Source: Bradyrhizobium sp. AZCC 1610 (lineage in GTDB: Bacteria > Pseudomonadota > Alphaproteobacteria > Rhizobiales > Xanthobacteraceae). From it: a DNA stretch of 64,000 nt. How positions within the stretch are numbered: position 1 is the stretch's first letter; each line of letters opens with the position of its first letter. Where the stretch lies: the NCBI RefSeq assembly GCF_036924515.1, contig NZ_JAZHRR010000001.1:1211001-1275000 (forward strand), in the 5' to 3' direction. The position numbers and the translations under genes are program-made. The notes under the pieces were generated by a model. The model was not told the origin of the DNA and made no database searches. It saw only the letters and a list, made by a program, of their open reading frames with translations. Of the stretch, positions 1 to 10,463 are shown piece by piece.

Positions 1-242
1 TCGGAGTCATCCCAAAAGATGCCGCGGCCGGCCTGAACTACGGCATCAATAAGGTCCGCTTCATCGCGCCTGTACCGGCGGGCGCGCGGGTCCGTCTGCG
101 CACCATTCTGCTCGGCGCCGAGCCTAGGGACGGCGGACAGATCATCATGAAAACGCAAAACACGCTCGAGATCGAAGGCTCTGAAAAGCCCGCTTTGATC
201 GCCGAAACCCTCGCACTCTTGCTTCCCGGACAGAGCAAATGA
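1..242 (+). CDS. MaoC-like (R)-enoyl-CoA hydratase, 3' part only
   Basis: The 5' end lies outside the window; 79 codons remain, ending at the TGA at 240-242. The stretch reading YGINKVRFIAPVPAGARVR resembles the C-terminal half of MaoC/hot-dog hydratases, which hydrate trans-2-enoyl-CoA. Its stop overlaps the phaC start (ATGA), so the two are probably translationally coupled. Beside a PHA synthase the likely role is PhaJ-like: diverting beta-oxidation intermediates into (R)-3-hydroxyacyl-CoA monomers. The catalytic Asp/His motif lies in the missing part, so activity cannot be judged. Confidence 0.75.
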   Translation, partial: GVIPKDAAAGLNYGINKVRFIAPVPAGARVRLRTILLGAEPRDGGQIIMKTQNTLEIEGSEKPALIAETLALLLPGQSK

Positions 243-1945
243 GTAACGCTGCCCGTTTCGAAGAGGCACCCAAGGACATTCTGTTCGAGCAGGCCTCGAG
301 GAGCACGCTTGCGCTCAATCCGCTGATCGGCTTGCGCGGTAAAGATCTGTTCGACAGCGCCCGAATTCTTCTCAAAGCCATGGTCAACGAGCCGAAAGTA
401 GTGACCAACCAATGGCTTTCCTTCATCGGCGAGTTGGGCGAGATTGTCAGCGGAAAGTCCGAGCGGCAGCCCGAAGCCGGCGACAAGCGGTTTGTCGATC
501 CAACCTGGAAAAGCAGCGCCTTGCATAGCGGGCTGCTCAAGGCCTATCTGGCCTTGGGAAACGCACTCAACGAGTTCGTCAACCAGAGCAGCCTGAGCGA
601 CGTCGACAAGGAGCGCGCTAATCTCATCACGACCATCTGGATCGATGCACTTTCGCCGACCAACAATTTGCTGGCGAACCCGGTTGCGGTGCGCAAACTG
701 ATCGATACAGGCGGCAAGAGCTTATGGCGGGGCTTTCAGCATATTCTCGAGGACATCGGCAAGAATGGCGGCCTGCCTTCACAGGTGGATCGGTCCGCAT
801 TCAAGGTCGGCGAAAGCCTGGCCTCCACTCCCGGGTCGGTGGTTTTCCGCAACGAGCTTCTCGAGCTGATCCAGTACGCGCCGACGACGCCGAACGTGTG
901 GCGAAGGCCGCTGGTGATAACGCCGCCGCAGATCAACAAGTACTATGCGGTCGATCTTGCGCCTGACAAGAGCATGATCCGCTTTCTGCTTGACAGCGGA
1001 ATTCAGACCTTTTGCATCAGCTGGCGTAATCCGACGGAAGAGCATCGCGACTGGGGTCTTGATACCTATGTCGCGGCGATCGACGAAGCGGTTGACGCCG
1101 TGTGCGACATAACAGGCTGCGACGACGTCAGCATGATGGGCTCCTGCTCGGGCGGAATTACGTCCTCTGCCTATTTTGCGACGCTTGGGACTGCGAACAG
1201 AGCCAAGATCAAGAACATGATCCTGGCAGTTTGCATTCTCGATTGTGGCACATTCGGCGAAAGCTCGTTCGGTTCGCTGATCACCACGGAAACGATGCTT
1301 GCGGCCAAGGCAGCCTCCCGCCTGCAGGGAGTTCTGGACGGGCAGGATCTGGCGCGCCTGTTTGCGTGGATGCGGCCAAACGATCTGATCTGGAACTACT
1401 GGGTGAACAACTATCTACTCGGAAATCCGCCGCCGGCCTTTGACATCCTGTTCTGGAACGCGGACACGACGCGGCTGCCGGCTCGCCTCCATAGCGACTA
1501 TATCGATCTCTATGCCACCAATCCCTTCGTCAATCCGGGCAAGCTGATCCTCAATGGCAGGGCCATCGATATGGGCAAGGCCAAGGTCGACAGCTATGTC
1601 ATTGCCGGCGTCACCGATCATATCACGCCGTGGAAGGCGGTTTACGAAACGGCACGGATCATGGGCGATAGCACGACCTTCATCCTTGCGAACAGTGGTC
1701 ACCTCCAGAGCCTCATCAACCCACCTACCAACAGGAAAGCCTCTTACGCGATCGGTCCGGTCAACCCGGGCGGCCCGGATGCTTTTCTGAACAGCGCGGA
1801 GAAGCGGCAGGGAAGCTGGTGGCTTAACTGGCGCGACTGGCTGCAGGAGCGGTCCGATAGTCAAATTGAGGCGCCGAAATCACTCGGCAGCAAGCGTCAC
1901 CAAGTCGTTGGCAAGGCTCCAGGAACCTATGTCTTTGAACAGTGA
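239..1945 (+). CDS. phaC: Poly(3-hydroxyalkanoate) synthase
   Basis: A 568-residue protein of the usual length for class I/II PHA synthases, which polymerise (R)-3-hydroxyacyl-CoA on the surface of cytoplasmic granules. The lipase-like box reads GSCSGG with the nucleophile at Cys303; the other triad members are Asp460 (in GVTDHITPW) and His488 (in NSGHLQ). A PhaC N-terminal domain occupies roughly residues 50-230, followed by the alpha/beta hydrolase domain. The ATG overlaps the upstream hydratase stop, and phaZ starts inside its last codons. Substrate chain length cannot be read from sequence, but the neighbouring fatty-acid genes favour medium-chain monomers (inference). Confidence 0.95.
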   Translation: MSNAARFEEAPKDILFEQASRSTLALNPLIGLRGKDLFDSARILLKAMVNEPKVVTNQWLSFIGELGEIVSGKSERQPEAGDKRFVDPTWKSSALHSGLLKAYLALGNALNEFVNQSSLSDVDKERANLITTIWIDALSPTNNLLANPVAVRKLIDTGGKSLWRGFQHILEDIGKNGGLPSQVDRSAFKVGESLASTPGSVVFRNELLELIQYAPTTPNVWRRPLVITPPQINKYYAVDLAPDKSMIRFLLDSGIQTFCISWRNPTEEHRDWGLDTYVAAIDEAVDAVCDITGCDDVSMMGSCSGGITSSAYFATLGTANRAKIKNMILAVCILDCGTFGESSFGSLITTETMLAAKAASRLQGVLDGQDLARLFAWMRPNDLIWNYWVNNYLLGNPPPAFDILFWNADTTRLPARLHSDYIDLYATNPFVNPGKLILNGRAIDMGKAKVDSYVIAGVTDHITPWKAVYETARIMGDSTTFILANSGHLQSLINPPTNRKASYAIGPVNPGGPDAFLNSAEKRQGSWWLNWRDWLQERSDSQIEAPKSLGSKRHQVVGKAPGTYVFEQ

Positions 1946-2822
1946 CAGCGATGCCGCCGATAAGCCTGTGGCGGACGGCACCTTGAAGCCGGGCGCGTCC
2001 GTCATGAACTCGAGCGGCTCCTCGGGCGGAATCGAGGTCCGCATGATCCGGGTGGGAGGCCAACTGCTCAACACTGCAGTGAAGCACTCGCCAGGCAGCC
2101 GGCCGCCGCTTCTGCTGTTCAACGGTATCGGCGCAAACTGGGAACTGGCGAAGCCTTTTCTCGAAGCGCTGACGGACACGCCGGCGATCATCTTTGACAT
2201 ACCCGGTATCGGCGGTTCGCCGCTGCCGTTGTTGCCTTACCGTCCTTCGACCATCGCACGCCTGGCTGCCCGTCTGGTCGCCGAATTGGGATATCGGGAA
2301 GTCGATGTCGCGGGCGTGTCCTGGGGCGGCGGCATGGCGCAGCAATTTGCGTATCAGTATCCCCGGGTCTGCCGGCGACTAGTGCTGGCGGCGACCTCGG
2401 CGGGCGCGATCATGGTGCCGGGCAGCCCTGGCGTGATCATGCGAATGGCGACGCCGCGACGGTATCTCGACAAGCGCTATCTGGGCAAAATCGCGCCCCA
2501 AATATACGGTGGCGCCTTTCGGGATGACCCGTCCCTGATCACCCGCCATGCCAACGCGATCGCGGGCACCCGCGGCATCGGGTATCTCTATCAGCTGATT
2601 GCCATGACGGGATGGACCAGCTTCCCGTGGTTGTGGCGGTTGCGCCAGCCGACCCTCGTTCTCATGGGGCGCGACGACCCGTTGGTGCCGCTGGTCAACG
2701 GTCGGATCCTTGCGCATCTCATCCCGTACGCCCGGCTGGAGATCGTCGATGACGGGCATCTGTTTCTCGTGACGCGCCCCGCCGAGACAGCCGGAATCAT
2801 CGAGGCGTTTCTGGCGGGCTAG
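1929..2822 (+). CDS. phaZ: Intracellular PHA depolymerase (alpha/beta hydrolase)
   Basis: A 297-residue protein closely resembling Pseudomonas-type intracellular PhaZ, which hydrolyses stored PHA to 3-hydroxy acids. Motifs in order: LLLFNGIGAN near the oxyanion region, the nucleophile Ser131 in GVSWGGG, Asp249/Asp250 in GRDDPLVPL, and His277 in DDGHLF. The frame stays open upstream to 1866, but the ATG at 1929 has an AGGA sequence just before it and gives the usual N-terminus. It overlaps the 3' end of phaC by 17 bases, so both are expressed from one transcript. Confidence 0.9.
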   Translation: MSLNSDSDAADKPVADGTLKPGASVMNSSGSSGGIEVRMIRVGGQLLNTAVKHSPGSRPPLLLFNGIGANWELAKPFLEALTDTPAIIFDIPGIGGSPLPLLPYRPSTIARLAARLVAELGYREVDVAGVSWGGGMAQQFAYQYPRVCRRLVLAATSAGAIMVPGSPGVIMRMATPRRYLDKRYLGKIAPQIYGGAFRDDPSLITRHANAIAGTRGIGYLYQLIAMTGWTSFPWLWRLRQPTLVLMGRDDPLVPLVNGRILAHLIPYARLEIVDDGHLFLVTRPAETAGIIEAFLAG

Positions 2823-3209
2823 CATATTAGCGAAATCAGGCCGCCACTCGCGCTTCTACTCAGATGCAGGGCTGCTCGCAAAGTCCATGTGCCGAATTCG
2901 CATAGGCGGATCGGCAATGCCTGAGTAGCGTATCAGCCGGCAGCTTGATCGACTCGAAACAAGTGGCGGCCTCGGCGCCAACGTGACGTGTTTTGCGTGC
3001 CACCGGCAATAAAGTTGGACCGCGCAGGGAGTACGAGCGCTCGAGGTCGCATTGCCGCAATCGCTAGGAAAGCAGGCAAAACGCAAGTTGGCAGTTTTTC
3101 ACCCTAACTTGTCTGAATCCGACCTTTTTGACGGATGATCCCGAACGTAAAGCTTGCCTCGTCGGGTTTAACGCAAGCTCAAAAAGCGTCCCGAGGGAGG
3201 ATTGGTTAG
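2823..3209. other. Intergenic stretch between phaZ and the aldehyde dehydrogenase
   Basis: No coding region is supported in these 387 bases. It contains one GCCGAA-N3-GCATAG box (listed separately) reading toward the aldehyde dehydrogenase. A GGGAGGA ribosome binding site sits just before the ATG at 3210. Confidence 0.6.
2891..2905 (+). promoter_or_regulatory. GCCGAA-N3-GCATAG box (site 1)
   Basis: Exact match at all 12 fixed positions, spacer TTC. It reads toward the aldehyde dehydrogenase, 304 bases before its ATG, the longest distance of the set. Confidence 0.6.
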
Positions 3210-4697
3210 ATGAATTCGTCCGGAAGCCCCGTTGACTATGCTGCGCTGCGCGTCGCCCGAATATTTGCGGCACAGCGCGCGGCCTTCAACGCAGATCCCT
3301 ATCCATCGGCATCGCGTCGTCGAGCCAGCATCAAGGCGCTGAAGCGGCAGATCAGCCGCTATCAGGACGTGCTGGCCAGCGCCATGAGCCGCGACTTCGG
3401 CTTTCGGGCGCCGACCGAGTCGAAAATGCTCGACCTGCTCGGATCGACGCTTGAGGCGAACCACGCCATCGCTCATCTCAGGGGCTGGATGAAGCCGAGC
3501 AGGCGCGCCACCGAATTACTGTTCCTATCGAACAGCCTGTCGGTCACCTATCAGCCCAAAGGTGTGGTCGGCATCATCGTGCCGTGGAATTTTCCGGTCT
3601 ATCTCGCTGTCGGTCCGCTGATCGCTGCTCTCGCGGCGGGCAATCGGGTGATGATCAAGATGTCGGAGATCACGCCTGCCACGAACGCTGAGCTCGCGCG
3701 AATGCTCGGTGAAGTCTTTCAGGAGGAAGAAGTCGCCGTGGTTGGTGAGGAGTTGGCGGACCCCAACGTTTTCACGGCGCTGCCGTTTAATCACATCATA
3801 TTCACGGGTTCGCCAGGCATCGGCAAGATTGTCATGCGAACCGCTTCCGAAAGTCTCACGCCGGTGACTTTGGAGCTCGGTGGGAAATCGCCTGCGGTCG
3901 TCATGCGCAACTATCCCCTCGCTGATGCTGCAAAACGGATTACCCACGGTAAGACAGCCAACTGCGGACAAATCTGTGTTTCGCCCGACTACGCATTGGT
4001 CCCACGCGAGCGAGTGAATGATTTCGTCGCCGAAGTTAAGTCGAACGCGCTGAAAATGTGCGCACCCAATCCCGGCGGCAACGACTAGACGTGGATCGTG
4101 AACGATCGGCACTGCGGGCGCCTCAATGGATTGCTGTCGGACGCGCGTGAAAAGGGCGCCACGGTTATTCCCTGCTCAGAGTATGACGTAGGCCGCAACG
4201 GCCGACAGATGCCGTTGCATGTCGTCACCAACTGTACCGCAGAAATGCGGATCATGAACGAGGAATTGTTCGGTCCGATTCTTCCGGTGGTGCCCTACGA
4301 CACTTTGGAAGAGGCTATCCGGTTCATCAATGCCGGCGAACGTCCGCTTGCGATGTACTGCTTCAGCCATGACGCAGGTGAACGCCAGGAGCTCCTGCGC
4401 CGCACTCATTCAGGCGGAGTAACCATCAATGACTGGGGATGGCATGCGATCAATCATGACGCCCCCTTTGGTGGCGTTGGCCATTCCGGCATGGGTACTT
4501 ATCACGGGGTGGAAGGTTTTCGCGAGCTGTCGCACGCAAAGACTGTGTTCAAGCGGCATCGCTTTTTTCCCGTCGGTCTCTTTTACCCTCCTTACGGCAA
4601 TCTCGTGCAGCGCTTGTCGTTGAAACTGTTCCTCGGAACGGGCGATCCCTCTCTGAAGGAATCAATTGCTAGCCCTCTCATCGAGAGTACACCATGA
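3210..4697 (+). pseudogene. Aldehyde dehydrogenase interrupted by an in-frame amber codon
   Basis: One NAD(P)-dependent aldehyde dehydrogenase of about 495 residues, most like coniferyl-aldehyde-dehydrogenase types, split by TAG at 4086-4088 (codon 293). The frame resumes at once without a shift: the codons after the stop read TWIVNDRH, where family members have D-Y-T-(S/W)-I-(I/V)-N, so a Tyr codon (TAC/TAT) probably became TAG. Catalytic Glu222 (LELGGKSP) and Cys256 (CGQICV) are both upstream of the stop; the C-terminal 199 codons (4098-4697) contain the EELFGPILP and PFGGVGHSGMG motifs. The product would oxidise aldehyde made by the adjacent GMC dehydrogenase. Possibilities are a true nonsense mutation, amber suppression, or a sequencing error. 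Confidence 0.85.
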
Positions 4698-6298
4698 ATT
4701 ATCGTGAATTCGACTTCGTTGTTGTCGGCGCCGGTTCTGCCGGGTGCGTGTTAGCCTCTCGCCTTACAGAGGATCCAAAGATCACTGTGTGTCTGCTGGA
4801 AGCCGGCGGACGGGACAAGAGCGTCCTGATTCACGCGCCGGCGGGCGTCGTCGCGATGGTGCCAACCAAGATCAATAACTATGCGTACCAAACGGTGCCG
4901 CAGCCCGGTCTGAATGGCCGCCGCGGATATCAACCGCGCGGCAAGACCCTTGGGGGCTCAAGCTCGATCAATGCCATGCTTTATGTGCGGGGAAACAAGT
5001 GGGACTACGATCGCTGGGCCTCGCTGGGCAATCCCGGCTGGTCTTACGACGACGTCTTGCCGCTGTTCAAACGCGCCGAGAACAACGAACAGTATAAGGA
5101 TAGCTACCACGGGCAGGGCGGCCCATTGAACGTTACCTATCCGCGTCACGAGAGCCCGTTTACCAAACTGTTCCTCGACGCCGCGGCCATGCAACAAATT
5201 CGGCGGAATCCTGATTACAACGGCGCCGAGCAAGAGGGCGCCTTCGAATACCAGGTCACCCACAAGAACGGCGAGCGCTGCAGTGCTGCCAAAGCCTACA
5301 TCACCCCAAACCTGTCGCGCAAAAATCTCGAGGTTCTGACCCATGCCGTATCGGCAAAGGTAGTGATCGAGAATCGACGTGCGTGCGGCGTGTCGTACTA
5401 CCAAGGGGGCGAACTGAAGGAGGTGCGGGCTCGACGGGAAGTGATCCTGGCGGGTGGGGCCTTTGGCTCACCGCAGCTTCTGCAGCTTTCCGGCATTGGC
5501 GCGGGCGAGGATCTGAAACAGCTCGGCATTCCGGTCGTGAATGAACTGCCTGGGGTTGGAAAGAATCTGCAGGACCACATCGATTATGTTCAATCATGGC
5601 GCGTGCCGAGCGACACCGAAACGGTTGGCGCTTCGCTCCGATGCACAGCGAAGCTGGCAAGCGCGGCTATCGAATGGAAGAGGAAGCGTACTGGCCTCGT
5701 GACAACGACCTATGCAACTGCCGGCGCGTTCTTTCGTTCGTCGCAGGAAGTTTTGGTGCCCGATCTGCAACTGGTCTTCGTCATCGCTCTCGTCGACGAT
5801 CACGCGCGCAAGCTCCATCTGGGCCATGGCATCTCCTGCCATGTCGACGTCTTGCGCCCCTATAGCCGGGGTACGGTGGGGCTCAACAGCACCGATCCGC
5901 GCGATGCGCCCAGGATTGATCCCAATTTCCTTTCCGACGAACGCGATCTGAAGCTGTTGATCAAGGGAGCCCAGGTCCAGCAGAGCATCATCGAATCCAA
6001 GCCTTTCGATCGTTTCCGCGGCAAGATGCTGTACCCGACGCGGACCGACGATCCCGCCGGCTTGGAGAACGATATTCGCCGCCGTGCCGACACGCAGTAT
6101 CACCCGGTCGGAACCTGCAAGATGGGTCCGGAGAGCGATCCGGCCGCCGTGGTCGATGCAAGGCTGCGAGTACGGGGCGTCAGCGGTTTGCGCGTAGTTG
6201 ATGCGTCGATCATGCCGACGATGGTGGGTGGCAACACCAATGCTCCGACGATCATGGTTGCTGAAAAGGCCGCCGACCTAATCCGAGAAAATGTCTGA
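4694..6298 (+). CDS. GMC-family FAD-dependent alcohol dehydrogenase
   Basis: A 534-residue glucose-methanol-choline oxidoreductase of the AlkJ/choline-dehydrogenase type. The N-terminal dinucleotide-binding motif is [15 protein letters not shown] (residues 10-24); the second GMC signature lies near [16 protein letters not shown]; the C-terminal catalytic His-Asn region includes [10 protein letters not shown] and [16 protein letters not shown]. The ATG overlaps the aldehyde dehydrogenase stop (ATGA), so the alcohol and aldehyde oxidising steps are coupled. With the alkylsulfatase next door a fatty alcohol substrate is likely (inference). It should pass electrons to quinone or another membrane acceptor. 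Confidence 0.9.
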   Translation: MNYREFDFVVVGAGSAGCVLASRLTEDPKITVCLLEAGGRDKSVLIHAPAGVVAMVPTKINNYAYQTVPQPGLNGRRGYQPRGKTLGGSSSINAMLYVRGNKWDYDRWASLGNPGWSYDDVLPLFKRAENNEQYKDSYHGQGGPLNVTYPRHESPFTKLFLDAAAMQQIRRNPDYNGAEQEGAFEYQVTHKNGERCSAAKAYITPNLSRKNLEVLTHAVSAKVVIENRRACGVSYYQGGELKEVRARREVILAGGAFGSPQLLQLSGIGAGEDLKQLGIPVVNELPGVGKNLQDHIDYVQSWRVPSDTETVGASLRCTAKLASAAIEWKRKRTGLVTTTYATAGAFFRSSQEVLVPDLQLVFVIALVDDHARKLHLGHGISCHVDVLRPYSRGTVGLNSTDPRDAPRIDPNFLSDERDLKLLIKGAQVQQSIIESKPFDRFRGKMLYPTRTDDPAGLENDIRRRADTQYHPVGTCKMGPESDPAAVVDARLRVRGVSGLRVVDASIMPTMVGGNTNAPTIMVAEKAADLIRENV

Positions 6299-6326
6299 AG
6301 CTCCATTTCCCACGGGACCCAAAACC

Positions 6327-8291
6327 ATGACGAAAATCATTCGATGCGCGATGGTCGCTTCGCTGTTTGCGATCACGGGCTGCAACAACAAGGCCGAGGT
6401 CGTCATCACGGGCGGAGATTCCATGCCGGCGACACTGAAGGCCAATGAGAAATTTGCGCAAGAGCTCAACCTTGAAGACCAGCAGGACTTCGAAGACGCC
6501 AAGCGCGGATTCATTGCACGGCCCGAAGGCAAGATTCTCGACGCAAATGGCAATGTGCTGGTCGATTTCGATGAGTTCAAGTTCGTCGAAGGCAAGGCTC
6601 CGCCCACCGTCAACCCGAGTCTGTGGCGTCATGCCATCCTCAATGCCCAGATCGGTCTGTTCAAGGTAACCGACGGAATCTACCAGTTGCGCGGCTTCGA
6701 CGTCGGGAACATGACGCTGATCGAAGGCAAGAACGGGTGGATCGTCGTGGATGCACTGACCTGTCGCGAGAGCGCGGCCGCGGCATTGGCGTTTGCGCGC
6801 AAGCATTTGGGCGACAAGCCCGTCTCAGCAATCGTGTTCACGCATAGCCACATCGACCATTTCGGTGGCGCATTGGGCGTCGCACCGGCGAAGGAAGTCG
6901 CCGAACGGAACATTCCAGTCGTGGCCCCTGAAGGATTCATGGCGGAAGCTACCAGCGAGAATGTGATGGTCGGTACCGCAATGGGCAGACGTTCACTCTA
7001 CCAGTTCGGCAAGAACCTGGAGCGTTCGCCCAAGGGTATGGTCGATACCGGCTTGGGCAAAGCCGTAGCCTACGGCTCGTTCGGCATTCTCGAGCCGACG
7101 CAGCTGATCACCCAGGCGTCGCAGGAGCTGACGCTCGACGGCGTGCGCTTCGTGTTCTATAACGTACCGGGCGCCGAAGCCCCCGCTGAGTTGACCTTCA
7201 CGGTACCTGACAAGAAGGCCTATGCGGGCGCCGAGAATATGGCGCAAACGATGCACAATCTGCTGCCTGTCCGTGGCGCCAAGGTGCGCGATGCCCTTCG
7301 CTGGGCTGCCTACATGGAGCAGGCGCTGGAGCAGACCCGTGACTCCGAGGTCTATTTTGGTCAGCACAATTGGCCAATTTGGGGCCAGAAGCGCATCGCC
7401 GAGTTCATCACTAAGCAACGCGACCTATATAAATACACGCATGACCAAACCGTGCGTTTGATCAACGCCGGCTATACGCCACGCGAAATCGCCGACAAGA
7501 TCAAATTGCCCAAGTCGCTAGAGTCGTATTTGGGCGTGCGGGGCTATTATGGCGACCTGCGCCACAATGTTAAGGCCGTGTACCAGTTCTATCTCGGCGC
7601 CTATGACGGCAACCCCGCTAATTTGAATTCGCTGCCGCCTCAGGAATCCGCCAAACGCTACCTGGATCTCATCGGCGGCGCGGACAAGACCGTCGTTGCC
7701 GCTCAAACGGCGTTCGACAAGGGTGACTACAGATGGACAGCCGAACTGCTGAACCATGTCGTTTTCGCTGAACCCGATCACCAGGCTGCCAAGGACCTGT
7801 TGGCTCGCACATACGATCAGATGGGTTATATGGCCGAGGCCGCAACGTGGCGAAACAGTTACCTGACGGCGGCAGCGGAGCTGCGCAATGGTCCGCCAAA
7901 AAAGGGCATAGATCGCTCGGGCTTCATCGACATGCTCTCGCAAACCCCTATCGAGCGGTTCCTCGAAGCGATGGCGGCAGGGCTGGACGGACCGGCTGCT
8001 GAAGGCAAGGATCTGAAGGTGAATCTTGTGTTCTCGGATACCAAGGAGTCATTCGTGCTTTGGATCGAGAACGCGGTTCTGCATCACAAGAAGTCCGAGC
8101 CCGCTGCCGATGCCAATGCGACGCTCACGCTGACCAAGCCCATCTTTATCAGGATGATGGCTGGCACCGCAGGCATAAAGGATTTCCTCTTCAACGACGA
8201 CTTGAAGATCGATGGAAGCAGGATCGATTTGGTCCGCTTCCTGACCCTGATCGACAAGGCGCCGGGGACCTTTGCGATCGTAACGAAGTAA
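6327..8291 (+). CDS. Alkylsulfatase, metallo-beta-lactamase type, lipoprotein
   Basis: A 654-residue class III alkylsulfatase (SdsA1/BDS1 family), which hydrolyses primary alkyl sulfates such as dodecyl sulfate to alcohol and sulfate. The zinc motif is THSHIDH (His173, His175, Asp177, His178). A dimerisation domain follows the beta-lactamase fold, then a C-terminal SCP2-like domain that binds the alkyl chain (from about residue 530). The frame opens earlier at 6291 (overlapping the preceding stop by 8 bases), but starting at 6327 gives a clean lipoprotein signal ending in AITG-Cys, so the enzyme is probably anchored in the periplasm. It would feed alcohol to the GMC dehydrogenase. Confidence 0.88.
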   Translation: MTKIIRCAMVASLFAITGCNNKAEVVITGGDSMPATLKANEKFAQELNLEDQQDFEDAKRGFIARPEGKILDANGNVLVDFDEFKFVEGKAPPTVNPSLWRHAILNAQIGLFKVTDGIYQLRGFDVGNMTLIEGKNGWIVVDALTCRESAAAALAFARKHLGDKPVSAIVFTHSHIDHFGGALGVAPAKEVAERNIPVVAPEGFMAEATSENVMVGTAMGRRSLYQFGKNLERSPKGMVDTGLGKAVAYGSFGILEPTQLITQASQELTLDGVRFVFYNVPGAEAPAELTFTVPDKKAYAGAENMAQTMHNLLPVRGAKVRDALRWAAYMEQALEQTRDSEVYFGQHNWPIWGQKRIAEFITKQRDLYKYTHDQTVRLINAGYTPREIADKIKLPKSLESYLGVRGYYGDLRHNVKAVYQFYLGAYDGNPANLNSLPPQESAKRYLDLIGGADKTVVAAQTAFDKGDYRWTAELLNHVVFAEPDHQAAKDLLARTYDQMGYMAEAATWRNSYLTAAAELRNGPPKKGIDRSGFIDMLSQTPIERFLEAMAAGLDGPAAEGKDLKVNLVFSDTKESFVLWIENAVLHHKKSEPAADANATLTLTKPIFIRMMAGTAGIKDFLFNDDLKIDGSRIDLVRFLTLIDKAPGTFAIVTK

Positions 8292-8367
8292 CCGAGACAA
8301 TTCTCCAATCCGCCCACGACGGCGATTGAGATCGACCAATCGACAAGACAAACATGAGGATTTTGAC

Positions 8368-10005
8368 GTGACTGAAAGACCATGGCTTGCCACATACCGT
8401 GAGTGCGACATTCCCGTCGAAATCAACCCCGATGCTTACCCTTCCGTAGTGCACATGCTCGAACGGGCGATGACGGTCCACGCTGAGAAGCCCGCATTCC
8501 GATCCTTCGGACAGACGTTGACCTACGCCGAGGTGGATCGGCAGTCGCGGAACTTCGCGAGTTACCTGCAGACGAAGCTTGGCGTGAGAAAGGGCGATCG
8601 AATTGCGGTCATGATGCCCAACCTGCTCGCATTTCCAATCGCCTTCCTTGGCATCATCCGGGCCGGCGGCGTGCAGGTTAACGTCAATCCGCTCTATACG
8701 CCGCGTGAGCTCGAGCATCAGCTCCGCGATGCTGGCGTCAAGATCATGGTGGTTTTCACAGGGTCGTCGGCAACCGTAGCGGAAATCATGGCCACGACGC
8801 CGCTTGAGACGGTCATCACCGCGGGTCCTGGCGACGGCACCGGCCAGCGCCTGCCCAGTCCGCCGGTGGACGAGCGCCTGAAGCGAGCCATTGCATTGGC
8901 CGACGCACTTGTCGAAGGAGCCGCACTCACCTTCGAACCGGTGAGTCTAAACAGCGACGATCTGTTGTTCCTGCAGTACACCGGCGGAACGACCGGCCTG
9001 TCAAAAGGCGCCGCGCTGTCACATCGCAACCTGGTAGCCAATACAGAACAGTTCAAGGCTGCGATGCGCGGTGCTCCGCCTTCCGGCGAAGACGTGATCG
9101 TCACTGCAATCCCGCTGTATCACATCTTCGCACTCATGGTGAATTTCATCACCTATTTCTCCGTTGGCGCCGACAACTGGCTTGTCGCCAATCCACGCGA
9201 CATGGACAGCTTCATCCAGACCCTGAAACAGGCCAGGCCCACGGTGTTCATGGGGGTCAACACCCTGTATGCCGCTCTGGTTGCTCACCCCAGGATCACT
9301 GAGGTGGACTTCTCGAATCTTCGCTTGTCCGGGGGTGGCGGGGCCGCCGTGATCGCAGCTACTTCGGAAAGATGGCGGCAGATCACCGGTCAGATCATCC
9401 GTGAAGGCTACGGCCTTTCGGAGACCAGCCCCGTGCTGTCGTTCAATCCAATGCGCGTGACAGAGTTCTCTGCGACGACCGGCTTGCCCGTGCCATCGAC
9501 CGACATCAAGCTTCTGGACGATAGCGATCGTGAGGTCGCAATCGGCGAAGCTGGCGAGATTTGTGCCAAGGGACCGCAAGTGATGCGCGGTTATTGGGAG
9601 AAGCCGGAGGTCAATGCGACGGCGTTCACCGCTGATGGCTACTTCCGCACGGGCGACGTCGGCATGTTCGACCGAAATGGGTTTTTGAAGATCGTCGACC
9701 GCAAGAAGGACATGATCCTCGTCTCCGGCTTCAACGTGTTTCCGAACGAGGTCGAGGCGGTTGCTACCGCGTGTCCCGGCGTGATGGAGTGCGCATGCGT
9801 CGGTGTATCGGACGAGAAGACGGGCGAGGCGGTCAAGCTGTTTGTCGTCAAGGCGCCGAATGCCTCCTTGACAGCCGAGGATATGATCGCACATTGCCGC
9901 AGGGAAATGACGGCCTACAAGACGCCAAAGATTGTTCAGTTCATCGACGCGCTACCCAAATCCAACGTCGGAAAAATTCTGCGCCGCGAGCTCCGCGATC
10001 AGTAA
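8368..10005 (+). CDS. fadD: Long-chain fatty acid-CoA ligase
   Basis: A 545-residue AMP-forming acyl-CoA synthetase. The ATP-binding loop is YTGGTTGLSKGA, followed by GYGLSETSP, the YFRTGDVG motif and the C-terminal lysine motif KSNVGKILRREL. The frame opens at 8326 (ATG), but the GTG at 8368 has a GAGGA sequence about 8 bases upstream and gives the N-terminus TERPWLATYREC that fits the family, so I prefer it. It would activate the fatty acid released by the sulfatase-alcohol-aldehyde steps for beta-oxidation or PHA synthesis. The 76-base gap after the sulfatase suggests the same operon. Confidence 0.9.
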   Translation: MTERPWLATYRECDIPVEINPDAYPSVVHMLERAMTVHAEKPAFRSFGQTLTYAEVDRQSRNFASYLQTKLGVRKGDRIAVMMPNLLAFPIAFLGIIRAGGVQVNVNPLYTPRELEHQLRDAGVKIMVVFTGSSATVAEIMATTPLETVITAGPGDGTGQRLPSPPVDERLKRAIALADALVEGAALTFEPVSLNSDDLLFLQYTGGTTGLSKGAALSHRNLVANTEQFKAAMRGAPPSGEDVIVTAIPLYHIFALMVNFITYFSVGADNWLVANPRDMDSFIQTLKQARPTVFMGVNTLYAALVAHPRITEVDFSNLRLSGGGGAAVIAATSERWRQITGQIIREGYGLSETSPVLSFNPMRVTEFSATTGLPVPSTDIKLLDDSDREVAIGEAGEICAKGPQVMRGYWEKPEVNATAFTADGYFRTGDVGMFDRNGFLKIVDRKKDMILVSGFNVFPNEVEAVATACPGVMECACVGVSDEKTGEAVKLFVVKAPNASLTAEDMIAHCRREMTAYKTPKIVQFIDALPKSNVGKILRRELRDQ

Positions 10006-10463
10006 GCTGACGCATGCCGTCATCGATCTCGGTCCGTACCCTTGAGGCTGCTTCTAAATGAGACATTAAATGCAGCCGGTGCCGTGTAACGCTTTGAAGG
10101 CAAGGTGGTGCCGCGAGGTTCACCGATCAGGCCTGCTCCTGCAGACCGGGTTCAGAGGCGGACCAACAGGGCCCGTCCGGAGGAGGCGGGATGCCGCGCC
10201 GGCGCCGGCTGCATACCCCGGATTCCGAGGCATTCGGCCTGCAACCGGCAACCGTCAATCAATGTAGCCTCAAACGCGCGCTACGGAAGTCGCCCGTGAG
10301 TTCGTCACGGAATGAACTGGTTTCCCCACATCAATATTCGATCGCCGCGCCTATAGTTCGGAGATTTATGATCGGTGAGACAAAAAGAGTTTTGCAATAC
10401 TATCGGGGGTGAAGCACATATCGCCCGCGGGCAAGCGGCTCGCGTGCGAGAATTGCTCGCACT
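10006..10463. other. Intergenic stretch, convergent gene ends
   Basis: I see no supported gene in these 458 bases between the acyl-CoA ligase and the convergent Bax-inhibitor gene. The only structure noticed is a short hairpin at its right edge (listed separately). Confidence 0.55.
10444..10462 (-). terminator. Hairpin just past the Bax-inhibitor gene
   Basis: Perfect 7-bp stem GTGCGAG / CTCGCAC with a 5-base loop, beginning 1-2 bases after the stop codon on the minus strand. There is no clear T-run after it, so termination is only probable. Confidence 0.4.
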
